From positions 1 to 64,000 of the forward strand of contig NZ_JBFNXK010000021.1 in NCBI RefSeq assembly GCF_046054165.1: a stretch of DNA of 64,000 bases, given 5' to 3'. Source of the DNA: Celerinatantimonas sp046054165 (lineage in GTDB: Bacteria; Pseudomonadota; Gammaproteobacteria; Enterobacterales; Celerinatantimonadaceae). Below are positions 50,910 through 59,942 of the stretch, one piece after another. The first letter of the stretch is position 1; every line of letters starts with the position of its first letter. A program made the position numbers and the translations under genes. The notes under the pieces are model-generated. The model was not told the DNA's origin. It did not search any database and saw only the letters and a list, made by a program, of their open reading frames with translations.

Positions 50910-52322
50910 ATGTTTAATGGCAAAAGCTTAGTATCCATTGCAGCTGCTTTAGCTGGTCTGCTCTTTGGGCTCGATATCGGTATTATTGCAGGTGCGCTCC
51001 CATTCATTACCAGTGACTGGCAAATCACCACTCATCAACAAGAATGGGTAGTGAGCACCATGATGCTTGGGGCAACGTTGGGTTCGATTTCTAATGGATG
51101 GTTATCCTCTCGACTAGGACGAAAATTTAGCTTACTCGGTGGGGGATTACTCTTCGCTATTGGGACAATTGGATGTTCTCTGGCCGTCAATATTGACATG
51201 ATGCTAGTCTTCCGTGTCATTCAAGGTTTCTCTATCGGGATTGCATCTTATGCAGCACCGCTATACCTCTCTGAAATGTCTGATAAAGAAGTTCGTGGAA
51301 AACGCATTGCGATGTATCAGGTTATGGTCAATGTCGGAATTGTGTTAGCGTTTTTGTCAGATACCGCCTTCAGTATTTCAGGAAACTGGCGTGCTATGTT
51401 TGCCGTATTGGTGATTCCAGCCGCGATTTTGATTATCTCTGTATGGATGATGCCTAAAAGTCCACGCTGGTTGGCCTCTAAAGGCCGAATGACCGAAGCG
51501 AAAAACATTCTTCTATCATTGCGGAGCGACGAAAAAGAAGCTAATCAAGAATTTACAGATATCGTTGCCAGTTTAAAAGTCAAAGAATCCGGTTTTTCAC
51601 TGTTCAAAATTAACCGAAACTTCCGCCGCAGTGTGGCCCTTGGTGTCGTATTACAGTTTATGCAACAGTTCACCGGCATGAACATCCTCATGTACTATTC
51701 ACCGACCATCTTCAAAATGGCAGGCTTTGATACTCACCTCGAACAGATGATCAGTACCGTATTTGTCGGGATGGCATTTGTGATCACCACTACGATTGTC
51801 GCTCGTTTTACTGATAGCTGGGGCCGCAAACCGGCACTCAAAGTCGGCTTCTTGATCATGGGCGTCGGCATGTTCTGTCTGGGAGGTTTGTTAGAACTGA
51901 TTAAAGCCGGTCATACAGGTCCAATGTTCGGTTATTTAGCCGTACTAATGGCTGTCATCTGTATCATCGGTTACGCCATGAGTGCCGCCCCAATGGTCTG
52001 GGTACTTTGCTCAGAAATTCAACCTCTGAAAGGTCGTGATTTTGGGATTGCCTGCTCCACAACCATGAACTGGATATCCAACATGGTATTAGGTGCAACT
52101 TTCTTAAGTTTGCTCAACGGCATTGGAACCGGGAATACGTTCTGGTTATACGCCGCGTTTAACATCATCTTTATTCTCGTCACTATCGGTTTTGTTCCAG
52201 AAACTAAAGGTGTGGCGTTAGAACGTATTGAAGCGAATTTAATGAGTGGCGCTAAATTGCGGAATCTGGGAGAACATTCGCCCGAACAGGAACCGACCAA
52301 ACAACCCGTTCATCAAAACTAA
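50910..52322 (+). CDS. MFS sugar:proton symporter (GalP/AraE/XylE family)
   Basis: 470 residues with twelve hydrophobic segments and sugar-porter signatures: GLDIGIIAGALPF, the loop SRLGRK, then PKSPRWL, QQFTGMNILMYYSPTIF and PETKGVALE. Members transport galactose, arabinose, xylose and related sugars with protons. The exact sugar cannot be inferred. No sugar-catabolic genes or local regulator are beside it, and it interrupts the ygiM-cca neighbourhood, so it looks like an insertion. It has its own terminator and a possible CRP site. Confidence 0.9.
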   Translation: MFNGKSLVSIAAALAGLLFGLDIGIIAGALPFITSDWQITTHQQEWVVSTMMLGATLGSISNGWLSSRLGRKFSLLGGGLLFAIGTIGCSLAVNIDMMLVFRVIQGFSIGIASYAAPLYLSEMSDKEVRGKRIAMYQVMVNVGIVLAFLSDTAFSISGNWRAMFAVLVIPAAILIISVWMMPKSPRWLASKGRMTEAKNILLSLRSDEKEANQEFTDIVASLKVKESGFSLFKINRNFRRSVALGVVLQFMQQFTGMNILMYYSPTIFKMAGFDTHLEQMISTVFVGMAFVITTTIVARFTDSWGRKPALKVGFLIMGVGMFCLGGLLELIKAGHTGPMFGYLAVLMAVICIIGYAMSAAPMVWVLCSEIQPLKGRDFGIACSTTMNWISNMVLGATFLSLLNGIGTGNTFWLYAAFNIIFILVTIGFVPETKGVALERIEANLMSGAKLRNLGEHSPEQEPTKQPVHQN

Positions 52323-52343
52323 TTCAATTTGACTTCCCCGTCT

Positions 52344-52375
52344 CCCTAAGTCACTACGGTGACTTAGGGCTTTTT
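52344..52375 (+). terminator. sugar transporter terminator
   Basis: Perfect 11-bp stem (52344-52354 with 52359-52369), TACG loop and T5. Confidence 0.93.
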
Positions 52376-52444
52376 ATTCAAACGATCTATTTAATAGGTC
52401 AAAAAGCCTCACCGATCAACAAGAGCCCCTCTAATCCATAGCTT

Positions 52445-53071
52445 TTACTTCCAGTCCACCAGCGCGGGTTGCCGCACCAGTTGTCCACGATAGCGAAAAA
52501 TCGTATCCGGATAACGGATCATCACGACCGTCAAGCCCGCATACTGATCGCCCTGATGCAATATTTGCTGATTGAGCTGAATATAAGAACGCTTTGGATC
52601 AGAGGAATAGACGTGGGCACTATAGATGAGCGGCGGTAACCCTGCCACTTGAGAAGCAGGCAACTCACTCAACAGTGGGGGTTGATCTTGACCAACCTCG
52701 GCCAATGAATGAGCTTGAGTAGTCTCTGACGATGTATCAGATAAAACTCCGGGCGCTACTTTTTCTGCAACGGGAAGCGGGGGTTGCGTCGATGTTGATG
52801 GCTTCACTATCGCCGCTTGAGCAGGCCTAGAAGGCTGAGTGTCAGGTGTCGGCTGCAAAGCCTTCACCTGAGCAATCAAATCAACCGATTGTACAGAGAG
52901 CTTAGGTAAAGGGTCCAGAACCGGCGCCTGAACAGTCGCTACCGGTGGCGAGATCACAATCGCGTCGGCCCAGTGCGATTTAGCCCAAAAGCCCCCGAAA
53001 CCAGCTCCGGCTCCCAACACGCTAGTGACTAACGTGAGAGTGAGCACGGATGATAGCGAACAAGACGTCAT
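52445..53071 (-). CDS. gspB: type II secretion assembly factor GspB (ExeB-like)
   Basis: 208 residues with an N-terminal membrane segment (about 5-28), a proline-rich linker (about 40-140) and the C-terminal GspB domain (LPPLIYSAHVYSSDPKRSYIQLN ... GLTVVMIRY ... ALVDWK). It partners with GspA to place the GspD secretin across peptidoglycan in Aeromonas and Vibrio. It overlaps gspA by 4 nt. The main gsp operon is not in the window. Confidence 0.9.
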   Translation of the reverse strand: MTSCSLSSVLTLTLVTSVLGAGAGFGGFWAKSHWADAIVISPPVATVQAPVLDPLPKLSVQSVDLIAQVKALQPTPDTQPSRPAQAAIVKPSTSTQPPLPVAEKVAPGVLSDTSSETTQAHSLAEVGQDQPPLLSELPASQVAGLPPLIYSAHVYSSDPKRSYIQLNQQILHQGDQYAGLTVVMIRYPDTIFRYRGQLVRQPALVDWK

Positions 53072-54645
53072 GATAAAGGCTCCTGTAATGCGGGTTGCTC
53101 AGGATGCAAGATGCGCATCAACATCAACACGGTTTCATCACCGGCAATACCATCGGCATTTAACTGATACTGTTTTTGAAACGCCAAGACCTGCTGACGC
53201 AACCCATCATTATACACATGAGGGAAAGATGATGCTGCGTGCCCATTGACTAATGCTAAACGCTGAGCCAAAGCGGCCACCGCGTCGCCTTTTTCCCCCA
53301 GAGAAAAAGGGCCCTGATACTGCGGGAATGGCCGCCAGATCAACATATACTCGCCTTTCCAGTGGGCCAACAACCAATCTTGTGAAACCGTAAGCTGTTG
53401 TCCGGCCATCCAGAGCGTCAAGTGTTGCTGCATCGTCCTGAGCACCGCATAGTAGCGCTGATTCTGCCAATCCAACGGCACCACTACGGGATAGTTTTGC
53501 TTTCGCAGGCCAGCCAAATCACTTTCTCCTCGTAGGCACTGCAAACCAATCCCTTTGAGAAGGGCGCAAGATGCCTGCTCAACCGGGATCTGATATCCCC
53601 AGGCTCGAACTAATTGCTGGATAGCCCAAGGTTCTGGGCTGGGTTGAGTCTGTAAATTCTGCCACTGCTGCTGGATCTGTTGCTGTTGTTGTTGATAAGC
53701 GAGCAGTTGGCTGCGATCTTCAGGCCGATGACCCTGCTGCCAGCCCAGCCACCCACATCCCAGAATAATGAGCAGCGACACCGGATATAACCAACGCAGC
53801 GACTTTCCGGATGAAGAACGCCCCGCAGCTACCGAAACGGTACTAAGCTCCAACTCTTTCGCACTTTGTTCAACTAGCGCCGGACTTACAACCGATTGAC
53901 CATTCATATAAGCAGCTAACAAGCTGCGATCACACACGAGGTTGATCAGTCGGGCGATCCCCCCGGTATAGCGATAAATACGGTTGATGGCTGCCGCCTG
54001 AAAAGGCTCACTCTGGCACTTCACGACTCCGAGTCGGTAATGAATGTAATCGGTCGTTTCCTGCAAGGTAAACGGCAGCAACTGATAGCGGGCCGTAATT
54101 CGCTGTGCCAGCTGGCGCAATTCACTCTGACGCAGCATCACGTTCAACTCGGGTTGCCCCACCAGCACAATCCGCAGCAGTTTCTGAGTATCGGTTTCCA
54201 AGTTCGTGAGCAGTCTCAATAACTCCAGCGATTCCCGGCTGAGTTGCTGCGCTTCATCAATGAGCAGCATGGCGCTGATCCCTTGCTGATGCTGCTGTCG
54301 TAAAAACTGACTGAGCCGATCCGTGAGTACTTTCATTCCAGCCTCGAGCGGATACTCGATCTGAAATCCATCACAGACCGATGCTAATAACTCCGTTCCT
54401 TCCAATTGTGGATTCAGCAGGCTTGTAACGCGCACCGTGTCATCTAAACGCCTGAGCAGCGTTCTGGCCATGGTTGTTTTCCCGGTGCCCACTTCCCCCG
54501 TTAGCAAGATGAAACCACCGGTATCATTCAACCCATAAAGAAGATGCTCCAGAGCTTCTCGATGGCGATCACTGATAAATAAAAAATCGGGATTCGGCGC
54601 TATCGAAAATGGGCTTCCCTGCATTTTAAAATAGTCGTGATACAT
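53068..54645 (-). CDS. gspA: type II secretion ATPase GspA (ExeA-like)
   Basis: 525 residues. An N-terminal AAA ATPase has Walker A GEVGTGKT (50-57) and Walker B MLLIDEAQ. A transmembrane helix follows (about 285-305, LRWLYPVSLLIILGCGWLG), then a periplasmic part with a degraded C39-like segment and a C-terminal peptidoglycan-binding domain (GDAVAALAQRLALVNG ... QYQLNADGIAGDETVLMLMRILHPEQP). ATP-driven remodelling that lets the secretin assemble in peptidoglycan is known for ExeA. It is divergent from cca. Confidence 0.93.
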   Translation of the reverse strand: MYHDYFKMQGSPFSIAPNPDFLFISDRHREALEHLLYGLNDTGGFILLTGEVGTGKTTMARTLLRRLDDTVRVTSLLNPQLEGTELLASVCDGFQIEYPLEAGMKVLTDRLSQFLRQQHQQGISAMLLIDEAQQLSRESLELLRLLTNLETDTQKLLRIVLVGQPELNVMLRQSELRQLAQRITARYQLLPFTLQETTDYIHYRLGVVKCQSEPFQAAAINRIYRYTGGIARLINLVCDRSLLAAYMNGQSVVSPALVEQSAKELELSTVSVAAGRSSSGKSLRWLYPVSLLIILGCGWLGWQQGHRPEDRSQLLAYQQQQQQIQQQWQNLQTQPSPEPWAIQQLVRAWGYQIPVEQASCALLKGIGLQCLRGESDLAGLRKQNYPVVVPLDWQNQRYYAVLRTMQQHLTLWMAGQQLTVSQDWLLAHWKGEYMLIWRPFPQYQGPFSLGEKGDAVAALAQRLALVNGHAASSFPHVYNDGLRQQVLAFQKQYQLNADGIAGDETVLMLMRILHPEQPALQEPLS

Positions 54646-54706
54646 AACGGATCCTTTCCGAGTTTATTTGATTCGGTAATCGCCACAACGAGACAGCTAA
54701 ACTCTG

Positions 54707-54712
54707 TATAAT
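54707..54712 (+). promoter_or_regulatory. candidate -10 of the cca promoter
   Basis: TATAAT 32 nt upstream of the GTG start in the 98-nt gspA/cca divergent gap. No convincing -35 is seen. Confidence 0.4.
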
Positions 54713-54743
54713 ACCGATCTGTCGAGTCAGAGGAGAGTATTTC

Positions 54744-55982
54744 GTGCAAATTTATCTAGTTGGAGGCGCCGTGCGGGACCAGTTGTTGGATCTGCCCGTT
54801 CATGATTGTGATTATGTCGTGGTTCATGCGACTCCGGAACAGATGATCCAGCAAGGATATACTCAAGTCGGAAAATCATTTCCAGTCTTCTTGCATCCTA
54901 AAACCGGGGAAGAATATGCTCTGGCCCGTACAGAACGTAAAACCGGTACCGGATATACCGGGTTTGAATGCCAGTTTGGACCCGAAGTCAGCTTAGAAAC
55001 CGATCTTCAAAGGCGGGATCTCACAATTAATGCAATGGCCCAAGCCAGCGATGGGACCATTATTGATCCATTTGGCGGCCAGTTCGATCTTGAACATCGC
55101 TTACTCCGTCATGTCAGTCACGCCTTTGAAGAAGATCCGCTGCGAGTCTTACGAGTAGCTCGTTTTGCCGCCCGCTTTGCCCATTTGGGATTTACCATCG
55201 CGGATGAAACATTGCAGCTGATGGCCCAAATGGCCACGAGTGGGGAACTAGACAGCCTCACGCCGGAACGGATCTACAAAGAGCTAGAAAAAGCGTTGCA
55301 AAGCCCATCCCCCCAAGTTTTTATTGAGGTTTTAAGACAAGTCGGAGCACTTACGATCATTTTTCCAGAAATTCAAAATCTGTTTGGAGTCCCGGCCCCC
55401 GCTCACTGGCATCCTGAAATTGACAGTGGAATACATACCCTACTCACCCTCAGTCAGGCTACGCAGCTTAGTGATCGGGTCGAAGTGCGCTTTGCCGCAC
55501 TCTGTCACGATTTAGGCAAAGCGCTCACCCCCCGTGAAAACTGGCCCAGTCACAAAGGCCATGATTTACGAGGTGTGCCGCTGGTTGAACAACTTTGTGA
55601 CCGGCTTAAAGTTCCAAATCATTGCCGGGAGCTGGCCGTGCTTTGTTGCCGTTGGCACATTCAAATCCACAAGCAGGGCGAACTGGAACCCACCCAAATT
55701 CTGGATATTTTGGACGGCTGTGATGCCTGGCGTAAACCGCAGCGCTTCGAAGCGATCCTACAGGTTTGCCATGCAGATATTCGGGGGCGCAGGGGTCACG
55801 AACAGGACACCTATCCACAAGCAGGACTGATGCAACATTATTTGCAAACACTCAGTCAAATCCCCATTCAACCGATTGTCGCCGCAGGGTTTAAAGGCGT
55901 ACAAATCAGAGAACAATTACGAGCACAACGGCTGCTCCAACTGGAACACATTCATGCATCCGGGGATGATGCTCGCCAATAA
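54744..55982 (+). CDS. cca: CCA-adding tRNA nucleotidyltransferase with HD domain
   Basis: Adds or repairs the 3' CCA of tRNA. The 412 residues equal E. coli Cca. It starts at GTG after AGAGGAGAG. The head domain has LVGGAVRDQLLDLPVHDCDYVVV and RRDLTINAMA. The C-terminal HD phosphohydrolase domain (ALCHDLGKALTP) gives 2',3'-cyclic phosphodiesterase activity in E. coli. Confidence 0.97.
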   Translation: MQIYLVGGAVRDQLLDLPVHDCDYVVVHATPEQMIQQGYTQVGKSFPVFLHPKTGEEYALARTERKTGTGYTGFECQFGPEVSLETDLQRRDLTINAMAQASDGTIIDPFGGQFDLEHRLLRHVSHAFEEDPLRVLRVARFAARFAHLGFTIADETLQLMAQMATSGELDSLTPERIYKELEKALQSPSPQVFIEVLRQVGALTIIFPEIQNLFGVPAPAHWHPEIDSGIHTLLTLSQATQLSDRVEVRFAALCHDLGKALTPRENWPSHKGHDLRGVPLVEQLCDRLKVPNHCRELAVLCCRWHIQIHKQGELEPTQILDILDGCDAWRKPQRFEAILQVCHADIRGRRGHEQDTYPQAGLMQHYLQTLSQIPIQPIVAAGFKGVQIREQLRAQRLLQLEHIHASGDDARQ

Positions 55983-56134
55983 GCCTGACGAACAAAGATG
56001 ATGAAAACAAAACATATATATTTTTTAACCTAAAATAAGATAATTTAGATTATTTTTTTATATCACTACAAAAACGATTGTTTATCACTCAATCTAGCGT
56101 AGATTCGCGCCACTTTTTGGGGAGAAACGGCACA

Positions 56135-56560
56135 GTGACAAAAACAATCGTAGGATGGCGTGAATGGATAACGCTGCCAGAACTGGATCATCAGATAAAA
56201 GCCAAAGTCGATACCGGCGCTAAAACGTCCTGCCTACATGCTTTTTTTGTGGAACCTTTTATTCATGAACAACAAACATGGGTGAAGGTGGGTATTCATC
56301 CCAACCAACATAATGATGAAGAATTTTATTTTGAAGCTCCGGTACTCGATCAGCGCATCGTCAGCGACTCCGGAGGACATCGGGAAAATCGCTACGTCAT
56401 TCAAATGCAAGCCCAATTAGGCAATAAACAATGGCCGATAGAACTCACGCTGACCAATCGGGATCAAATGCGTTTTCGGATGCTTCTCGGCCGCGAAGCG
56501 CTCAATGGTCATTTTATCGTGGATCCTGAAGCTTCTTATTTACAAGGCAACCCCTTATGA
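56135..56560 (+). CDS. RimB-like retropepsin-fold ATP-dependent protease family protein
   Basis: 141 residues from a GTG with GGGGAG ten bases upstream. The longer upstream frame is not supported. It has the aspartic-protease-like motif KVDTGAKTSCLHA and the later FRMLLGREALNG of the ATP-dependent zinc protease/RimB family. It overlaps rimK by 4 nt. In Pseudomonas RimB acts with RimK and cyclic-di-GMP to control glutamate tailing of ribosomal protein S6, so the same pathway is inferred. Confidence 0.85.
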   Translation: MTKTIVGWREWITLPELDHQIKAKVDTGAKTSCLHAFFVEPFIHEQQTWVKVGIHPNQHNDEEFYFEAPVLDQRIVSDSGGHRENRYVIQMQAQLGNKQWPIELTLTNRDQMRFRMLLGREALNGHFIVDPEASYLQGNPL

Positions 56561-57462
56561 AAATTGCGATATTATCCCGCAACCCTAATCTCTATTCGAC
56601 TCGCCGCTTAGTTGAAGCGGCTGTGGCCCACGGTCATGAAGCTGATGTCATCGATGTTCTCAAATGCTATATGAACATAAACACGGTCGATCCATCTATC
56701 CATATGAAAGGGGTCGAACTGCCTGATTATGATGCCGTTATTCCTCGTATCGGGGCATCGGTTACTTTTTATGGAACGGCGGTACTGCGTCAGTTTGAGA
56801 TGATGGGCGTTTACCCACTCAACGAATCGGTAGCCATTACCCGTTCCCGGGATAAACTGCGCTCGCTCCAGTTACTGTCTCGTAAAGGGATTGGTCTGCC
56901 CATTACGGGATTTGCTAACAAACCGGCCGATATTCCGGACTTGTTGACCATGATTGGCGGTGCTCCCTGCGTGATTAAACTTCTGGAAGGAACCCAGGGG
57001 ATCGGGGTTGTTTTAGCTGAAACGCGAAAAGCAGCTGAAAGCGTTATCGAAGCCTTCATGGGGCTGAAAGCCAACATCATGGTTCAGGAATATATTAAAG
57101 AAGCGGGAGGCGCCGACATTCGCTGTCTGGTCATCGGAGATCGCGTTATTGCTGCGATGAAACGTCAAGCCAAAGCGGGAGAATTTCGCTCTAATCTTCA
57201 TCGAGGCGGTACGGCAACACTGGTCAAGCTTACCCCTCAGGAACGACAAACCGCCGTTCAGGCAGCCAAAACCATGGGACTGAATATTGCCGGGGTTGAT
57301 ATTTTGCGTTCCAATCGAGGTCCTGTCGTCATGGAAGTAAACTCTTCCCCGGGCTTAGAAGGTATCGAAAACGCCACCGGCATCGATATTGCCGGGAAAA
57401 TAATCCAGTTTATCGAAAAAAATGGTAAACCGAATAAGACTCGAACCAAAGGAGTGGGTTAA
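56557..57462 (+). CDS. rimK: ribosomal protein S6 glutamate ligase RimK
   Basis: ATP-grasp ligase that adds glutamates to the C-terminus of S6. The 301 residues match the family: MKIAILSRNPNLYSTRRLVEAA, VIPRIGASVTFYGTAVLRQFE, KLLEGTQGIGVVLAE, QEYIKEAGGADIRCLVIGD, FRSNLHRGGTA, VMEVNSSPGLEGIE. It is the middle gene of a three-gene coupled operon. Confidence 0.96.
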   Translation: MKIAILSRNPNLYSTRRLVEAAVAHGHEADVIDVLKCYMNINTVDPSIHMKGVELPDYDAVIPRIGASVTFYGTAVLRQFEMMGVYPLNESVAITRSRDKLRSLQLLSRKGIGLPITGFANKPADIPDLLTMIGGAPCVIKLLEGTQGIGVVLAETRKAAESVIEAFMGLKANIMVQEYIKEAGGADIRCLVIGDRVIAAMKRQAKAGEFRSNLHRGGTATLVKLTPQERQTAVQAAKTMGLNIAGVDILRSNRGPVVMEVNSSPGLEGIENATGIDIAGKIIQFIEKNGKPNKTRTKGVG

Positions 57463-58520
57463 TGCGTCAAACCCTGCCTTTTATTCTGAATGGACAAGCT
57501 ATTTCACCCGGCCAGCAAGGCCGGGTTTTTCTCCCAATTACCCGTCTTTACAATAATACCCCGCTCGATCTAGAAGTCATTATCGAACATGGCCGTTATA
57601 CGGGTCCAACCCTATTAGTCACCGCCGCCATTCATGGAGATGAACTCAATGGAGTCGAAATCTGCCGACGATTACTCCAGCGCCAGTTAGCTGCTAAGCT
57701 GCATGGTACGTTGCTGATTGTTCCAGTCGTCAATCAACTAGGATTTATTCAGCAGAGTCGTTATCTACCGGATCGACGCGATCTCAACCGTTGTTTTCCC
57801 GGTTCGGCCCGCGGAGCACTAGGCAGCCGCATGGCCGCTCAAATCCGAGAACGGCTACTCAGCCAAGCTGACTATGCGATCGATTTGCATACGGGTGCCA
57901 TCCATCGTAGTAACTTACCACAAATTCGAGTTGATATAGATGACCCAGAGGGAATGCGCTTAGCTCAGTTATTTAATCCACCACTGATCCTGAATGCGCC
58001 CCTACGCGAAGGATCGTTTCGAGCTTCATCCGTCCACTCAGATACACCGATGATCGTTTATGAAGCAGGGGAAGCTCTGCGCTTTGATCCCAAAAGTATC
58101 CGAACCGGAGAACGGGGCATTCGTCAGGTAATGGTGGGATTAAATATGCTTCCGAAACGTTCGCATCGAAGCCCCAAAGTCAAACCGGTGATCGCCACCC
58201 GCTCCAGTTGGCTCCGCAGTGAATCCGATGGATTATTACTCAATCATGCGGCTTTAGGACAATATCTGAGTCAGGGGGAAACGGTAGCGACTATTGCCTC
58301 CCCATTTGTACAAGGACAAGTGCAGCAACTCAAAGCCAAATTTGATGGCATTGTCATTGGGCTGAATCATTTACCCGTTGTCAATGAAGGGGATGCGATT
58401 TTACATATTGCGGAACTGAACGGCGATCCAGAAACCCAATCCAGAGCGGCATCCATTCAAGCCGATTTTGATGATCCCAACGAGTACTTTCCTCCCATTG
58501 GAGATAATTCGATTACCTAA
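57462..58520 (+). CDS. M14-like succinylglutamate desuccinylase/aspartoacylase family hydrolase
   Basis: 352-residue zinc hydrolase. Zinc site blocks HGDELNG (His/Glu), LNRCFPG and DLHTG (His) are present. It starts at the A of the rimK stop (TAATG), so translation is coupled. The co-occurrence suggests it trims or edits glutamyl peptide bonds made by RimK, or acts on N-acyl glutamates. This is inference: no substrate is known to me. Confidence 0.85.
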   Translation: MRQTLPFILNGQAISPGQQGRVFLPITRLYNNTPLDLEVIIEHGRYTGPTLLVTAAIHGDELNGVEICRRLLQRQLAAKLHGTLLIVPVVNQLGFIQQSRYLPDRRDLNRCFPGSARGALGSRMAAQIRERLLSQADYAIDLHTGAIHRSNLPQIRVDIDDPEGMRLAQLFNPPLILNAPLREGSFRASSVHSDTPMIVYEAGEALRFDPKSIRTGERGIRQVMVGLNMLPKRSHRSPKVKPVIATRSSWLRSESDGLLLNHAALGQYLSQGETVATIASPFVQGQVQQLKAKFDGIVIGLNHLPVVNEGDAILHIAELNGDPETQSRAASIQADFDDPNEYFPPIGDNSIT

Positions 58521-58584
58521 GCATGACCGTTCTTGATGAAAATAGAGGCTACTAAATTATTTTAAATGAAAAACAACATTATTT

Positions 58585-58608
58585 GATGGCTCTATCAATA
58601 GAGCCATC
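58585..58608. terminator. hairpin between the rimK operon and ubiI
   Basis: Nine-bp stem (58585-58593 with 58600-58608), between convergent genes. T-runs on either side are modest. Confidence 0.55.
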
Positions 58609-58617
58609 CGATCATTA

Positions 58618-59808
58618 TTAGATACGCGGTTCACCCAACCCCAGCGCCTGTTTAATCCACCGTTGTTTCAGCATGGGAAGCTGATTGCTCAGCTCCATCC
58701 CTAATCCACGCAGCAATTTTTTCGCCGGATGTTGTCCACTGAACAAGCGTTTGAAAAATTCCATCGCGCCAATCATCAGTGTGGCATCTCCCTTTCGCTG
58801 CCGTTCCCAATCCCGCAGGTGCGGATGAAGTCCTAAATCCTTACCTTGTTCATGTAAACGTCGCAAGGTTGTCGCCAAATCCCGGGCATCGGTTAACCCT
58901 AAATTAACGCCCTGCCCCGCCAACGGATGAATCGTATGCGCAGCATCACCAATCAACACAAATCGATCTCCGGCCATATCCCGGGCATAACGCATCCGCA
59001 GAGGAAATACGCCTAATTCCCCCACCCGTTCACATAACCCCAACTGCTGATCAAAGGCCATCGCCAGCTCTCGATTAAACTGCTCAACAGAAAAAGCCTG
59101 TAGTTGTTCCGCCCGCGCCAGAGGAACGGACCAAACGATAGAGCAACAGTGCGGATCGGGTAAAGGCAGGAATGCCAAAGGCCCTTGGGGTGTAAAAATC
59201 TGACGGGCACAATTCTGATGCGGTAACTGAGTTCGGATCGTAGCCACCAGTGCATGATGTTGATAATCCCAGAATGTTAGAGGCACATGACACTGCTCTC
59301 TCAACCAAGAATTTGCGCCATCCGCACCGACGATCAATTGCGCAGACACCATTCCGGCCTGTTCAAAGCGTAACCACGCTTCTCGCTGGCCTCGTTCAAT
59401 TTGTAAACAGTTTTCAGAGAGAATGGTCACGTTAGATTGAGATTGGATTAACTGCCACAAACTATCACGGATCACGTCGTTTTCAATGATATGTCCCAGT
59501 TCATGAGTCATCACACTCTGACAATCAAAATCAATTTTCGCAAAACTATCTTTTTCCCAGACATGCATGGTTTGATAAGATTGCAGTCGCTGCGAAAGGA
59601 TCCCGGACCAAGCGCCTAGTGCATCCAAAAAATGCTGACTGGAGGCACTGATAGCACTGACTCGCAAGCTAAAATCGCGCTCAGCATCCAGCGGTGCCGG
59701 AAGATGGGGGTCCACAACGGCAATTTGCAATGATGTATCCGCCAGCGCCAGCGCTAGAGATAATCCGACCATTCCCCCACCCAAAATAACTAAATCAAAT
59801 GATTGCAT
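58618..59808 (-). CDS. ubiI: ubiquinone biosynthesis FAD monooxygenase UbiI (VisC)
   Basis: C5-hydroxylation step of ubiquinone synthesis. The 396 residues have an N-terminal FAD motif DLVILGGGMVGLSLALAL and the second FAD block VLIGDAAHTIHPLAGQGVNLGLTDA. The GD-AAH form and position after ubiH fit UbiI. A 134-nt gap separates it from ubiH. Confidence 0.93.
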   Translation of the reverse strand: MQSFDLVILGGGMVGLSLALALADTSLQIAVVDPHLPAPLDAERDFSLRVSAISASSQHFLDALGAWSGILSQRLQSYQTMHVWEKDSFAKIDFDCQSVMTHELGHIIENDVIRDSLWQLIQSQSNVTILSENCLQIERGQREAWLRFEQAGMVSAQLIVGADGANSWLREQCHVPLTFWDYQHHALVATIRTQLPHQNCARQIFTPQGPLAFLPLPDPHCCSIVWSVPLARAEQLQAFSVEQFNRELAMAFDQQLGLCERVGELGVFPLRMRYARDMAGDRFVLIGDAAHTIHPLAGQGVNLGLTDARDLATTLRRLHEQGKDLGLHPHLRDWERQRKGDATLMIGAMEFFKRLFSGQHPAKKLLRGLGMELSNQLPMLKQRWIKQALGLGEPRI

Positions 59809-59942
59809 GTTTTCTCACCGTAATCTTAGGGTCTGTTGAGCAGCGTTGATTGATAGCGGCGACGATGAATATAAAAGCCAAAACCAGCCTTGATCACGCC
59901 TCATATGTCTTAAAGTAGAAACCTATTCCGATACATTACATC

